Below are positions 43,356 through 51,959 of a stretch of DNA of 64,000 bases, piece by piece (position 1 is the first letter of the stretch; each line of letters opens with the position of its first letter). The position numbers and the translations under genes were made by a program. The stretch lies in NCBI GenBank assembly GCA_039970095.1, contig JBDVMP010000019.1, positions 1-64,000 of the forward strand, given 5' to 3'. This DNA is from JAMZMI01 sp039970095 (lineage in GTDB: Bacteria > Bacteroidota > Bacteroidia > Cytophagales > Cyclobacteriaceae). Under the pieces are notes generated by a model. That model was not told the DNA's origin and made no database searches. It saw only the letters and a list, made by a program, of their open reading frames with translations.

Positions 43356-44996
43356 TTACCCGTTCATAGAGATCAGGAATTCGTCGTTGTTTCGAGTACC
43401 CTTCATCTTGCTCAGCAAGAATTCCATAGCCTCTGCACTGTTCATGTCAGACATAAACTTGCGCAGAATCCATACGCGCTGTAGTTCTTCTTTGTCCATA
43501 AGCAGATCCTCTCTTCTGGTTCCTGAAGCAGGAACATCAATAGCAGGATAAACACGCTTGTTAGATAGTTTTCTATCCAGTTGGAGTTCCATGTTACCAG
43601 TACCTTTGAATTCCTCAAAGATCACTTCATCCATCTTAGAGCCTGTTTCAATAAGAGCAGTTGCGAGGATGGTCAATGAGCCACCATTCTCCACATTTCT
43701 GGCTGCTCCAAAGAACCTTTTAGGCTTATGAAGTGCATTTGCATCCACACCACCAGAAAGAATCTTACCTGATGATGGCACCACGGTGTTGTATGCTCTG
43801 GCCAATCTAGTGATTGAATCCAAAAGAATGACCACATCATGACCGCATTCAACCATTCTTTTGGCTTTTTCCAAAACAATGCTAGCTACTTTCACGTGCT
43901 TATCAGCTTGCTCATCAAATGTGGAGGCAATTACCTCCGCTTTTACAGAACGCGCCATATCCGTAACCTCCTCAGGTCTCTCATCGATCAAAAGGATCAT
44001 CAGGTAAACCTCGGGGTGATTTTCGGCGATTGCATTGGCTACATTCTTTAGCAACACAGTTTTACCTGTCTTCGGCTGAGCCACTATCATTCCTCTTTGC
44101 CCTTTACCTATTGGTGCAAACAAATCCAGAATTCTGGTAGAATAATTATCCGGCTTGGTACAAAGGTTGAGTTTTTCTTCAGGAAAAAGTGGCGTCAGGT
44201 ATTCGAATGCAATCCTGTCTCTGATTTCCTCAGTGGTTTTCCCGTTTACACTTTCAACTCTAAGTAAGGCAAAATACTTTTCACCATCTTTAGGAGGTCT
44301 CACTTGCCCCTTCACCGTATCACCTGTTTTCAAACCAAAAAGCTTGATTTGAGATGGCGAAACATAAATATCATCAGGAGAAGCCAAATAGTGATAGTCA
44401 CTTGAGCGAAGGAAACCATAACCATCCTGCATGATCTCCAACACACCTTCGCTGGCTATAACACCATCAAATTCTTTTATCTCTTCGTTGTATTGTGCTT
44501 TTTTGCTACGCTGCTCATTTCTGCGGTCATCGCGCTGAGGTTTTCCGCCATCCTTGTCACCTCTTTCCCGGTCTTTTCTTTCGGGCTTAGGCTGATCAGA
44601 TTTTTTAGCCACCTCTTCTTTCTTAGGCTTCTCTTCCTTTGGCTTGTCGTCATTGCTCTCCTTGCCGGCATCTGTCTTATCCAGCTCAATATCCAATGAT
44701 TTCAGCAGGTCTTCTGCTCCGCCTTCAGGCTTGTCTGCCGGCTTCTTTTCTGGCTTTTTCTTTCTGGCCGGTTTTCTCTCCGGCTTTGATTCTTCTGCTG
44801 CCGGAGCTGCAGGTTTACTTTTATCCTCTGCTTTGATCTTTTGAATCTCGCTATCAGGCAAGGTCGCCTGCTTGTCTAAAATGTCGTAAATAAGGTCTTT
44901 CTTAGCCGCCTTCTTTGCATTTTTTACTCCGAGCCCTTCGGCTATATCTCTTAGTTCTGAGAGGAGTCTTACACTCAAATCATCTAGGGTGTACAT
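43356..44996 (-). CDS. rho: Transcription termination factor Rho
   Basis: 546 residues, longer than E. coli Rho (419) because of an insertion. An N-terminal helix bundle (YTLDDLSVRLLSELRDIAEG) is followed by a Lys/Pro/Glu/Asp-rich low-complexity stretch (about 45-165). The cold-shock RNA-binding domain comes next (YGFLRSSDYHYLASPDDIYV), then the ATPase with Walker A in AQPKTGKTVLLKNVANAI. The Q-loop/R-loop region KAKRMVECGHDVVILLDSIT follows. The homohexamer releases RNA polymerase from untranslated RNA. Extra low-complexity insertions occur in many Bacteroidota Rho proteins. It has its own terminator; serS is divergent. Confidence 0.96.
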   Translation of the reverse strand: MYTLDDLSVRLLSELRDIAEGLGVKNAKKAAKKDLIYDILDKQATLPDSEIQKIKAEDKSKPAAPAAEESKPERKPARKKKPEKKPADKPEGGAEDLLKSLDIELDKTDAGKESNDDKPKEEKPKKEEVAKKSDQPKPERKDRERGDKDGGKPQRDDRRNEQRSKKAQYNEEIKEFDGVIASEGVLEIMQDGYGFLRSSDYHYLASPDDIYVSPSQIKLFGLKTGDTVKGQVRPPKDGEKYFALLRVESVNGKTTEEIRDRIAFEYLTPLFPEEKLNLCTKPDNYSTRILDLFAPIGKGQRGMIVAQPKTGKTVLLKNVANAIAENHPEVYLMILLIDERPEEVTDMARSVKAEVIASTFDEQADKHVKVASIVLEKAKRMVECGHDVVILLDSITRLARAYNTVVPSSGKILSGGVDANALHKPKRFFGAARNVENGGSLTILATALIETGSKMDEVIFEEFKGTGNMELQLDRKLSNKRVYPAIDVPASGTRREDLLMDKEELQRVWILRKFMSDMNSAEAMEFLLSKMKGTRNNDEFLISMNG

Positions 44997-45257
44997 AAAA
45001 TTTTGATAAGTTTAGAATAACTGGGAATCCGTTTGGCTTGAAACTGGGGGGATTAACCGCTTGTATTAGTAGATAAGGATTGAATTAATCGTGCTAGTCA
45101 CGAGAATTGAGACACAATTATATCTTAAAGATGGTTATTTCACAAAATATCCACTAAAAAAACCACAATTGTGATTGTGCAAGTTTAACGGAGTTATTTC
45201 AATAATTGTTTAGAAGCCGCTTAATTTGCAGTCACTTTTAAAAATCAAACGTAAGAA

Positions 45258-46538
45258 ATGTTACAAGTTGCTGCCATCAAGGCACAGTTCGATCAGAACG
45301 TAGAGGCGCTCCAAAAAAGAGGCATTACAAACGCTCAGGGTCTCCTGAATGAGGTTTTGGAACTAGATGAACTTCGCAAGAAAACCCAACAATCGTTGGA
45401 CGAGGTGCTGGCTATATCCAATCAAACTGCAAAAAAAATTGGCGGCTTGATGAAAGAAGGTAAAAAGGAAGAAGCCGAAGCTGCCAAAAAAGAAACTGCT
45501 GAGCTGAAACAAAAAAGCAAAGAGCTCAACGAAGAGATGAGCAACATCTCTGAGCAACTAAAAGAAAAACTTTATAACATTCCGAATATTCCCCACAGCT
45601 CTGTGCCCGCTGGCAAGAGTGAAGAAGACAATGAAGTGATAAAGCTGGTCGATGGCAACACCCCTCAGCTTTATGATGGAGCGAAACCTCATTGGGACCT
45701 GATTGAAGAGTATGATATCATTGATTTCGAACTTGGCAACAAAATAACAGGTGCAGGGTTTCCTGTTTACAAAAAAGGTGGCGCTAGATTGGTGCGAGCC
45801 ATGATCAACTATTTTCTGGATCAGGCCATAGCAGCCGGATATATGGAAGTGCAACCGCCTATTTTGATCAATGAAGATTCTGGTTACGGTACGGGACAGC
45901 TTCCTGACAAAGAAGGCCAGATGTATCAGGACATAAACACCAATCTATATTTGATCCCAACAGCTGAGGTACCTATCACCAACCTATACAGGGACGTGAT
46001 TGTGAGTGAAGATGATCTTCCAATAAAGAACGTAGGCTATACTCCGTGCTTTAGACGCGAGGCAGGATCTTGGGGGTCCCATGTTCGTGGGCTCAACAGA
46101 TTGCACCAATTTGATAAAGTTGAGATTGTGCAGATCACCAGGCCTGAGGACTCCTACAAAACCCTTGATGAAATGGTATCGCACGTAGAAAACCTCGTGG
46201 CTTCATTGGGGCTTCCGTACAGAATACTCAGACTCTGTGGCGGAGATCTCGGGTTTACTTCAGCCCTGACATACGATTTTGAAGTATATTCTGCTGCCCA
46301 AAACAAATGGCTTGAGGTCAGCTCAGTTTCAAACTTTGAAGCGTATCAAACAAACCGACTCAAACTCAGAATAAAGGATAAAGACGGTAAAAAACAATTG
46401 GCCAATACCCTCAATGGAAGTGCTCTGGCAATTCCTCGAATTTTGGCGGCAATATTAGAAAACAACCAGACCGAAAACGAAATAAAAATCCCTGAAGTAC
46501 TACACCCTTACACAGGTTTTCAGTCGATAACCCCATAA
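45258..46538 (+). CDS. serS: Seryl-tRNA synthetase
   Basis: 426 residues, class II. A long N-terminal antiparallel coiled coil (about 25-105, LDELRKKTQQSLDEVLAISN onward) grips the tRNA variable arm. The catalytic core shows PIENEDSGYGTGQLPDKEGQ-like sequence (LINEDSGYGTGQLPDKEGQM), TPCFRREAGSWG (motif 2) and ALAIPRILAAILENNQ (motif 3). The cognate tRNA genes are not in the window. It has a 261-bp upstream intergenic region shared with rho. A GNAT gene follows after 2 bp. Confidence 0.97.
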   Translation: MLQVAAIKAQFDQNVEALQKRGITNAQGLLNEVLELDELRKKTQQSLDEVLAISNQTAKKIGGLMKEGKKEEAEAAKKETAELKQKSKELNEEMSNISEQLKEKLYNIPNIPHSSVPAGKSEEDNEVIKLVDGNTPQLYDGAKPHWDLIEEYDIIDFELGNKITGAGFPVYKKGGARLVRAMINYFLDQAIAAGYMEVQPPILINEDSGYGTGQLPDKEGQMYQDINTNLYLIPTAEVPITNLYRDVIVSEDDLPIKNVGYTPCFRREAGSWGSHVRGLNRLHQFDKVEIVQITRPEDSYKTLDEMVSHVENLVASLGLPYRILRLCGGDLGFTSALTYDFEVYSAAQNKWLEVSSVSNFEAYQTNRLKLRIKDKDGKKQLANTLNGSALAIPRILAAILENNQTENEIKIPEVLHPYTGFQSITP

Positions 46539-46540
46539 CC

Positions 46541-46987
46541 ATGATAGAAATTCGCACCGGCACCAAAGAAGACCTACCATCTGCTTACGGATTGATCAAA
46601 GAGCTTGCTGATTACGAAAAAGCTCCTGATGAAGTAAACAACACCCTGGAAATGATGGAAGAGGATGGCTTTGGAGAAACTCCAATATATTGGTTTGTTG
46701 TAGCAGAGGAGAATGGAGAGATCATTGGTATGTCCATGTACTACTACCGCTATTCTACCTGGAAGGGCAAGCGTCTTTATCTCGAAGATTTGATTGTGAC
46801 AGAAAAGAAAAGAGCACAGGGCGTGGGCAAGAAGCTTTTCGACAGAACCATAGAAATAGCTAAAGAAACGAAGTGTACAGGAATGATGTGGCAAGTGCTT
46901 GACTGGAACGAACCTGCGATTAACTTTTACCAGGAATACGGGACAAAATTTGACTCTGGCTGGCTCAATTGCAGTCTGAATTTCTAA
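46541..46987 (+). CDS. GNAT-family N-acetyltransferase
   Basis: 148 residues, a single GNAT domain: IRTGTKEDLPSAYGLIKELAD, then strands 4 and 5 with the acetyl-CoA loop KKRAQGVGKKLFDRTIEIAKE, and WNEPAINFYQEYG near the end. It resembles spermine/spermidine- or diamine-type acetyltransferases of similar length. The substrate cannot be told. It starts 2 bp after serS, so is cotranscribed, and its stop overlaps the convergent DUF4286 stop by 4 bp. Confidence 0.92.
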   Translation: MIEIRTGTKEDLPSAYGLIKELADYEKAPDEVNNTLEMMEEDGFGETPIYWFVVAEENGEIIGMSMYYYRYSTWKGKRLYLEDLIVTEKKRAQGVGKKLFDRTIEIAKETKCTGMMWQVLDWNEPAINFYQEYGTKFDSGWLNCSLNF

Positions 46988-47289
46988 ACTTCTTCCAGCA
47001 GCGTTCTGAAAGCAACCACACGCTCTCCGTATCGCTTTTGCACTTCTTGCTGAAGGGCCGGCTGGTGTTGAGCGGCATAGGTATTCAGCGTTTTCATGTC
47101 TGGAGCAAAGTATTGTATTGCAAAAGTTCGTCCTTCAACATCCGGACTCTCATTGAGTAGTCGTAGGATTTTATGAGACTCAAAACACCCTGTAGCCATT
47201 ACGTCCGGAATATGCGTATCCTTCATCCAGGCAAGCCACTCTTCGAAGATTTCATGATCTATATTTACTGTAACATTATAAATAATCAT
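46984..47289 (-). CDS. DUF4286-family protein
   Basis: About 101 residues from ATG 47289 (MIIYNVTVNIDHEIFEEWLAW); longer in-frame starts to 47487 overlap the divergent carotenoid gene and are unlikely. VTVNIDHEIFEEWLAWMKDTHIPDVMATGCF is the family core, followed by GRTFAIQYFAPDMKTLNTYA and RYGERVVAFRTLLEEV. The ferredoxin-like fold suggests a small binding or regulatory protein. Function unknown. It shares a 4-bp end with the GNAT gene. Confidence 0.85.
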   Translation of the reverse strand: MIIYNVTVNIDHEIFEEWLAWMKDTHIPDVMATGCFESHKILRLLNESPDVEGRTFAIQYFAPDMKTLNTYAAQHQPALQQEVQKRYGERVVAFRTLLEEV

Positions 47290-47344
47290 ATCTGTGCAGT
47301 CGTTGAAAACAAATCCAAAATAAATGGGTTTTTTGGTAGGTAAT

Positions 47345-47983
47345 ATGAAATCGGATAAAAAATATTGGCTGCTCGGTGGTATAATGATCATACTGCACAT
47401 AGTAGGAGCGACCGGGAGCGTACTTGAGGATTTTCGCCCTTTGATGCAAGCCTTAACTCCGCTAAACCTGCTCATCTCATGCGCCATGCTGCTCTATGCG
47501 CATCAGGGAGAAAAGACTAAAATGTTTTCTTTCTTCATCATAGCAGCCTGTTTCGGGTTCTCAATAGAGGTACTGGGTGTGCATAGCGAAATTATATTCG
47601 GGTCATACACCTATGGCGAAAGTCTCGGGTTCAAACTCTTCAGCGTTCCTTTGATCATAGGTGTAAACTGGTTTTTGCTTGCACTGATATTCGGTTCCCT
47701 GACAATGCCCTTAAAGACACATTGGTGGATAAAAGCGGTTTTGGCTTCACTGCTGATGGTGGCCATGGATTACCTAATAGAACCCGTCGCTATATTGATG
47801 GATTATTGGAGTTGGGATCAAAATCAAATCCCTATTAGAAATTATGTTGGATGGTTTGGCGGCAGCCTGGCACTGCAGATCGTTTATCACAAACTTAGAT
47901 TTAATAAGCCCAGCCCACTTGCCATATATCTATTAATTTCACAATTGATATTTTTTATTTCCCTTCATTTTTTTCTGCTTTAA
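47345..47983 (+). CDS. cruF: CruF-family carotenoid biosynthesis protein
   Basis: About 212 residues from ATG 47345 (MKSDKKYW); an ATG at 47324 would add seven. Six or seven hydrophobic segments, with GFSIEVLGVHSEIIFGSYTYG and DYLIEPVAILMDYWSWDQNQ as the conserved family marks. The family contains CruF, a carotenoid 1',2'-hydratase that adds water to an acyclic end. It is the first gene of the carotenoid region; the MerR/B12 regulator follows 59 bp downstream. Assignment to the family is good; hydratase activity is inference. Confidence 0.82.
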   Translation: MKSDKKYWLLGGIMIILHIVGATGSVLEDFRPLMQALTPLNLLISCAMLLYAHQGEKTKMFSFFIIAACFGFSIEVLGVHSEIIFGSYTYGESLGFKLFSVPLIIGVNWFLLALIFGSLTMPLKTHWWIKAVLASLLMVAMDYLIEPVAILMDYWSWDQNQIPIRNYVGWFGGSLALQIVYHKLRFNKPSPLAIYLLISQLIFFISLHFFLL

Positions 47984-48042
47984 AAAACAAAATATCATGA
48001 TGGAGGTTCTCTTAACAACCACCCTTTTTGAAGAGTAATTAA

Positions 48043-48942
48043 ATGAGTCGGTTTTCAATTAAAGATTTAGAACAGCTTTCAGGCATCAAGGCGCATACCT
48101 TAAGAATTTGGGAGCAGCGCTACGGCATCATTACTCCTCAGAGAACGCAGACAAACATCAGGTTTTATGATGACGAAGCGTTGAAGTTGATTCTCAATGT
48201 AGCACTTCTAAATGCTCACGGATTCAAAATATCCAAGATTGCCGGCATGAATGAAGGAGAAATGCAGCGAGAGGTTCTCAGGATAACAGAAGACAACTCC
48301 AGCTACTCTGATCAGATACACGCGCTCACCATAGCCATGATAGACCTGGACGAAAGTCGTTTCGAAAAAATCCTTTCCCGAAATGCTATAAAACTTGGTT
48401 TCGAAAATTCGATGTTGCGAATTATCTACCCATTTCTAGCCAAAATCGGGATTCTCTGGCAAACTGGAGCTGTGAATCCGGCGCAGGAGCATTTCATTTC
48501 TAACCTGATCCGTCAAAAGCTCATTGTCGCCATAGACGGGCAGGATGAATCGCCTTCCGAAAAATCGCCAAAATTTCTGCTCTTCTTGCCAGAAGGAGAG
48601 CAACACGAGATAGGACTACTTTTCTCAGACTTTATCATCCGTTCAAGAAAAAACAAATCCATATATCTGGGTCAATCCCTCCCTCTCGGAGATCTCACTA
48701 CGGTTTATGAAATCTACAAACCAGAATATATTCTTACAGTGTTAACATCAGTGCCCGGCGCTGCTGCTGTTCAAAGCTATGTAGATGACCTATCCAAAAG
48801 ATTTAACAAGTCCACAATTCTACTTTCAGGTTATCAGGTAATAGGCCAAGACCTTCAGACTCCAAACAATGTTCATATCATGACCAGACCTGAGCAACTC
48901 ATCCAAATAGCCGACGAACAACCTGAGAAAGCTGACTTTTGA
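48043..48942 (+). CDS. B12-binding MerR-family regulator (CarH/LitR-like photoreceptor candidate)
   Basis: 299 residues. A MerR helix-turn-helix occupies about 1-70 (FSIKDLEQLSGIKAHTLRIW, QRYGIITPQRTQTNIRFY). It is followed by a helical light-sensing subdomain (about 85-165) with the W-x9-EH motif: W139, E149 and H150 in LWQTGAVNPAQEHF. A cobalamin-binding Rossmann domain (about 176-285) carries the ExHxxG motif as EQHEIG, with H188 the expected lower ligand. These are the elements of adenosylcobalamin photoreceptors that repress pigment genes in the dark. It lies between the CruF-like gene and the ECF sigma/crt operon, fitting light control of carotenoids. Light response itself is inference. 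Confidence 0.9.
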   Translation: MSRFSIKDLEQLSGIKAHTLRIWEQRYGIITPQRTQTNIRFYDDEALKLILNVALLNAHGFKISKIAGMNEGEMQREVLRITEDNSSYSDQIHALTIAMIDLDESRFEKILSRNAIKLGFENSMLRIIYPFLAKIGILWQTGAVNPAQEHFISNLIRQKLIVAIDGQDESPSEKSPKFLLFLPEGEQHEIGLLFSDFIIRSRKNKSIYLGQSLPLGDLTTVYEIYKPEYILTVLTSVPGAAAVQSYVDDLSKRFNKSTILLSGYQVIGQDLQTPNNVHIMTRPEQLIQIADEQPEKADF

Positions 48943-49042
48943 TTAGTTTTTTCTAATATTTCTTTAACAAAACATCCAGCCTCCTTCTTCTTTTCGTATA
49001 TAAAGGCAACTATTTCCATAATATTTCGTGTATATACATGTT

Positions 49043-49080
49043 ATTTTGTTTAACTTTTATTGTAATTAATTAAACAAAAT
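49043..49080. promoter_or_regulatory. Perfect 11-bp inverted repeat overlapping the sigma/crt operon promoter, likely MerR operator
   Basis: ATTTTGTTTAA (49043-49053) and TTAAACAAAAT (49070-49080), 16-base spacer. The right arm sits between the -33 TTG and the -7 element; the left arm is just upstream of -33. Its place between the B12-MerR gene and the sigma gene makes it the best operator candidate. Confidence 0.55.
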
Positions 49081-49090
49081 GATATCTTTA
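49060..49090 (+). promoter_or_regulatory. Promoter of the sigma-crt operon
   Basis: TTG (49060-49062), 20-base spacer, TATCTTTA (49083-49090), seven of eight positions of TAnnTTTG. The start would fall near 49097, 17 bases before the sigma ATG at 49114. The inverted repeat at 49043-49080 overlaps it. Confidence 0.55.
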
Positions 49091-49113
49091 CTTGAATTTA
49101 AAATTTACAAGAG

Positions 49114-49626
49114 ATGACAGGTACAGAATTCAGCGTAAAAGTGGACACCCTCACAACTTCATTAAAACCTTTTGCTCTAAAGCTCACAAAGGACATGGAA
49201 GATGCTAACGATTTGATTCAAGAGACCATGATGAAAGCCTATCGCAACAGAGATAAGTTTGCAGATGGCACCAATCTCAAGGCTTGGATGTACACGATCA
49301 TGAAAAACACATTCATCACCAACTACCAAAGGATGGTGAGGAGAAATACTTTCATTGACACTACAGACAACCTGCACTACATCAACTCTACGGGCAGCAC
49401 TATTCAAAACGGAGCTTACCAAAATTTTGCTCTGGGGGATATCAACAAAGCAGTAGACAATCTTCCAGACTCTTATAAAGTTCCATTTGTAATGCATTTT
49501 AGAGGTTTTAAATACCATGAAATCGCAGATAAATTGAGTATTCCGATTGGCACAGTGAAAAATAGAATCCATATTGCCAGAAAAGACTTGAAGGACACAC
49601 TCAAAATTTACGCGAAGAAAAACTAA
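49114..49626 (+). CDS. ECF-type RNA polymerase sigma factor (LitS-like position)
   Basis: 170 residues with region 2 (KLTKDMEDANDLIQETMMKAYRNRDKFADG) and region 4 (IDKAVDNLPDSYKVPFVMHF-like, then LSIPIGTVKNRIHIARKDLK). There is no anti-sigma gene beside it, so control probably lies at the promoter. It stands 3 bp before crtI and so is the first gene of the pigment operon, as with LitS in Streptomyces, where a B12 MerR protein (LitR) controls the sigma gene. It may also drive other genes elsewhere. The analogy is inference. Confidence 0.92.
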   Translation: MTGTEFSVKVDTLTTSLKPFALKLTKDMEDANDLIQETMMKAYRNRDKFADGTNLKAWMYTIMKNTFITNYQRMVRRNTFIDTTDNLHYINSTGSTIQNGAYQNFALGDINKAVDNLPDSYKVPFVMHFRGFKYHEIADKLSIPIGTVKNRIHIARKDLKDTLKIYAKKN

Positions 49627-49629
49627 CCC

Positions 49630-51099
49630 ATGAATAAACACATTGGCGTGATAGGCTCGGGTTTCTCGAGCCTTTCTGCCGCTTGTCACTTAGCCCAATC
49701 CGGCCATACGGTTACGGTATTTGAAAAGAATGCAGAACCAGGTGGCAGGGCCAGAAAATTTTCTGATTCCGGCTTTACCTTTGACATGGGCCCAAGCTGG
49801 TACTGGATGCCCGATGTGTTTGAACATTTCTTCTCACAGTTCAACAAAAAGCCAAGCGACTATTATGAACTGAAACGCCTGGACCCATCTTACAGAGTCA
49901 AATTTAAAAATGATTTTATTGACCTACCTGCCAACATGCAGGAACTTGAATCCTTATTTGAAAGCATTGAAAGCGGCTCATCTGGTCAGTTGAGAAAATT
50001 TTTAAAACAGGCCGAATTTAAGTATCAGGTTGGGATAAATGATCTGGTCTATAAGCCGAGCCGATCGCTGACAGAATTTATCGATCCCAAGTTACTGTCT
50101 GGTGTTTTGAGGATGGATGTATTCACATCTATGAGCAAACACATTCGTAAGTTTTTCAAAAATGAAAAACTTATTCAACTTCTTGAATTCCCAGTGCTTT
50201 TCCTTGGGTCCACACCTGAAAACACTCCCGCGCTTTACAGTTTGATGAACTATGCCGATATGTCTTTGGGAACGTGGTATCCCATGGGCGGCATGTACAA
50301 AGTTGTGGAAGGAATGGTCTCTCTTGCAAAAGAACTTGGAGTGAAGTTTGAAATGAACAGCACGGTCACTTCTTTCCTTTTCGAAGGAAACAACATAGAA
50401 AAAATCTTAACCGACAAGGATGAGCACTGTGTGGATATTGTTGTTGGTGGTGCCGATTATCATCACATCGATCAACAAATTTTGCCACCTAAATACCGTC
50501 ACTACTCTAGTAAATATTGGGAATCCAGAACGATGGCTCCTTCCTCTCTCCTTTTCTATATTGGTGTGAATAAGCCCCTACCCAACATGCAGCACCATGT
50601 ATTGTTCTTCGATGAGGATTTCAAGCAGCATGCTCACGAAATTTACGAAGACCCAAAGTGGCCAAGCAAACCACTTCTTTACACATCGGCCACTTCTAAA
50701 ACTGATTCATCCGTAGCTCCAATAGGGTCTGAAAATTTAGTGATTCTCATTCCTGTGGCTCCCGGCTTAGAAGATAACCAGGAGATTCGTGATAAATATT
50801 TTGAGATCGCGATGCATAAACTTGAGACATTCACCGAGACCAATATTAGAGATCATATCGTTTTCAAAAGAAGCTTTGCGCATTCAGATTTCATACAGGA
50901 TTATCATTCATTTAAAGGAAACGCTTATGGTCTTGCAAACACTCTGAAGCAAACCGCCATCCTCAAGCCTTCAATGAAAAGTAAAAAAGTTGGGAATTTA
51001 TACTACACCGGACAACTTACTGTTCCAGGGCCTGGTGTGCCTCCCTCCATTATTTCCGGAGAAGTCGTGAGTAGGGAAATAAACAAAGATTTAAAGTAA
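49630..51099 (+). CDS. crtI: Phytoene desaturase (CrtI)
   Basis: 489 residues, an FAD enzyme. The N-terminal dinucleotide motif is GVIGSGFSSLSAACHLAQSG (third Gly of GxGxxG replaced by Ser, tolerated in this group), followed by VFEKNAEPGGRARKFSDSGF and FDMGPSWYWMPDVFEHFF. LYYTGQLTVPGPGVPPSIIS near the C-terminus is the second FAD-contact motif. It introduces double bonds into phytoene to give lycopene (or a more desaturated product). Cotranscribed with the sigma gene (3 bp) and crtB (20 bp). Confidence 0.95.
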   Translation: MNKHIGVIGSGFSSLSAACHLAQSGHTVTVFEKNAEPGGRARKFSDSGFTFDMGPSWYWMPDVFEHFFSQFNKKPSDYYELKRLDPSYRVKFKNDFIDLPANMQELESLFESIESGSSGQLRKFLKQAEFKYQVGINDLVYKPSRSLTEFIDPKLLSGVLRMDVFTSMSKHIRKFFKNEKLIQLLEFPVLFLGSTPENTPALYSLMNYADMSLGTWYPMGGMYKVVEGMVSLAKELGVKFEMNSTVTSFLFEGNNIEKILTDKDEHCVDIVVGGADYHHIDQQILPPKYRHYSSKYWESRTMAPSSLLFYIGVNKPLPNMQHHVLFFDEDFKQHAHEIYEDPKWPSKPLLYTSATSKTDSSVAPIGSENLVILIPVAPGLEDNQEIRDKYFEIAMHKLETFTETNIRDHIVFKRSFAHSDFIQDYHSFKGNAYGLANTLKQTAILKPSMKSKKVGNLYYTGQLTVPGPGVPPSIISGEVVSREINKDLK

Positions 51100-51119
51100 T
51101 TTTAGAGGCAGCTCGGCAA

Positions 51120-51959
51120 ATGGATAAACTCTACACAACGACAACACTAAAGTGCAGCAAACTAATTACGCAGCACTACAGCACCTCTTTTACACTAGGC
51201 ATTAAAACGCTGGAAAGAAAATTCCACCTTCCGATTTACGCCATTTACGGATTTGTGAGATATGCTGATGAAATCGTTGATACATTTCATGAATTTGACA
51301 AAGCCAAATTACTCTCAAAATTCAAAACTGACACATACGAAGCTATAGATTTAGGCATCAGCTTAAACCCCGTACTACACTCATTTCAGCTAATTGTAAA
51401 TGATTATGGGATTGAAAAAGAATTGATTGAGGCCTTTCTCCATAGTATGGAAATGGATCTCAACAAGGACTCGTACAGTTCAGACGGATACCAACAGTAT
51501 ATCTATGGGTCCGCTGAGGTAATCGGCTTGATGTGCCTCAAAGTTTTCTGTGAAGGCAATGACAATCTATATCAATCACTAAAAGCACCAGCCAAAAGTC
51601 TGGGAGCAGCTTTTCAGAAAGTAAACTTTTTGCGTGACATTAAAAGTGATTTTAAAGATCGAGGAAGAGTCTATTTCCCCGGAGTTAATTTCAACTCATT
51701 TGGTGACGATGAAAAGACTAAAATTGAGCACGATATTGAGCAAGACTTTAAGCATGCACTCACGGGAATAAAGCAACTCCCAAAAGGCAGCAGACCCGGG
51801 GTTTATCTGGCCTATGTTTACTATATCCGCCTTTTCAAAAGAATAAAATCCTTTTCATCTCAAAAAATCACTAATCAAAGGGTGCGCATACCTGATTTCG
51901 TCAAGTTTATTTTACTAAGCAAAACACTGATTCTAAATAAACTCAACCTCATTCAATGA
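51120..51959 (+). CDS. crtB: Phytoene synthase (CrtB)
   Basis: 279 residues, squalene/phytoene synthase family. The first Asp-rich motif is FVRYADEIVDTF (D50-D54), the second NFLRDIKSDFKDRGRVYFP (about 170-187). It joins two geranylgeranyl diphosphates into phytoene, the first committed step. Its stop overlaps the crtY start by 4 bp, and it follows crtI by 20 bp. A geranylgeranyl diphosphate synthase gene is not in the window. Confidence 0.95.
   Translation: MDKLYTTTTLKCSKLITQHYSTSFTLGIKTLERKFHLPIYAIYGFVRYADEIVDTFHEFDKAKLLSKFKTDTYEAIDLGISLNPVLHSFQLIVNDYGIEKELIEAFLHSMEMDLNKDSYSSDGYQQYIYGSAEVIGLMCLKVFCEGNDNLYQSLKAPAKSLGAAFQKVNFLRDIKSDFKDRGRVYFPGVNFNSFGDDEKTKIEHDIEQDFKHALTGIKQLPKGSRPGVYLAYVYYIRLFKRIKSFSSQKITNQRVRIPDFVKFILLSKTLILNKLNLIQ

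Noticed and set aside
47289..47487. 66-residue N-terminal extension of the DUF4286 gene
   Set aside because: It would overlap the divergent carotenoid gene; the family starts at MIIYNVTVN.
49177..49689. 170-codon minus-strand frame
   Set aside because: It is antisense to the sigma factor and the crtI start, both well supported.
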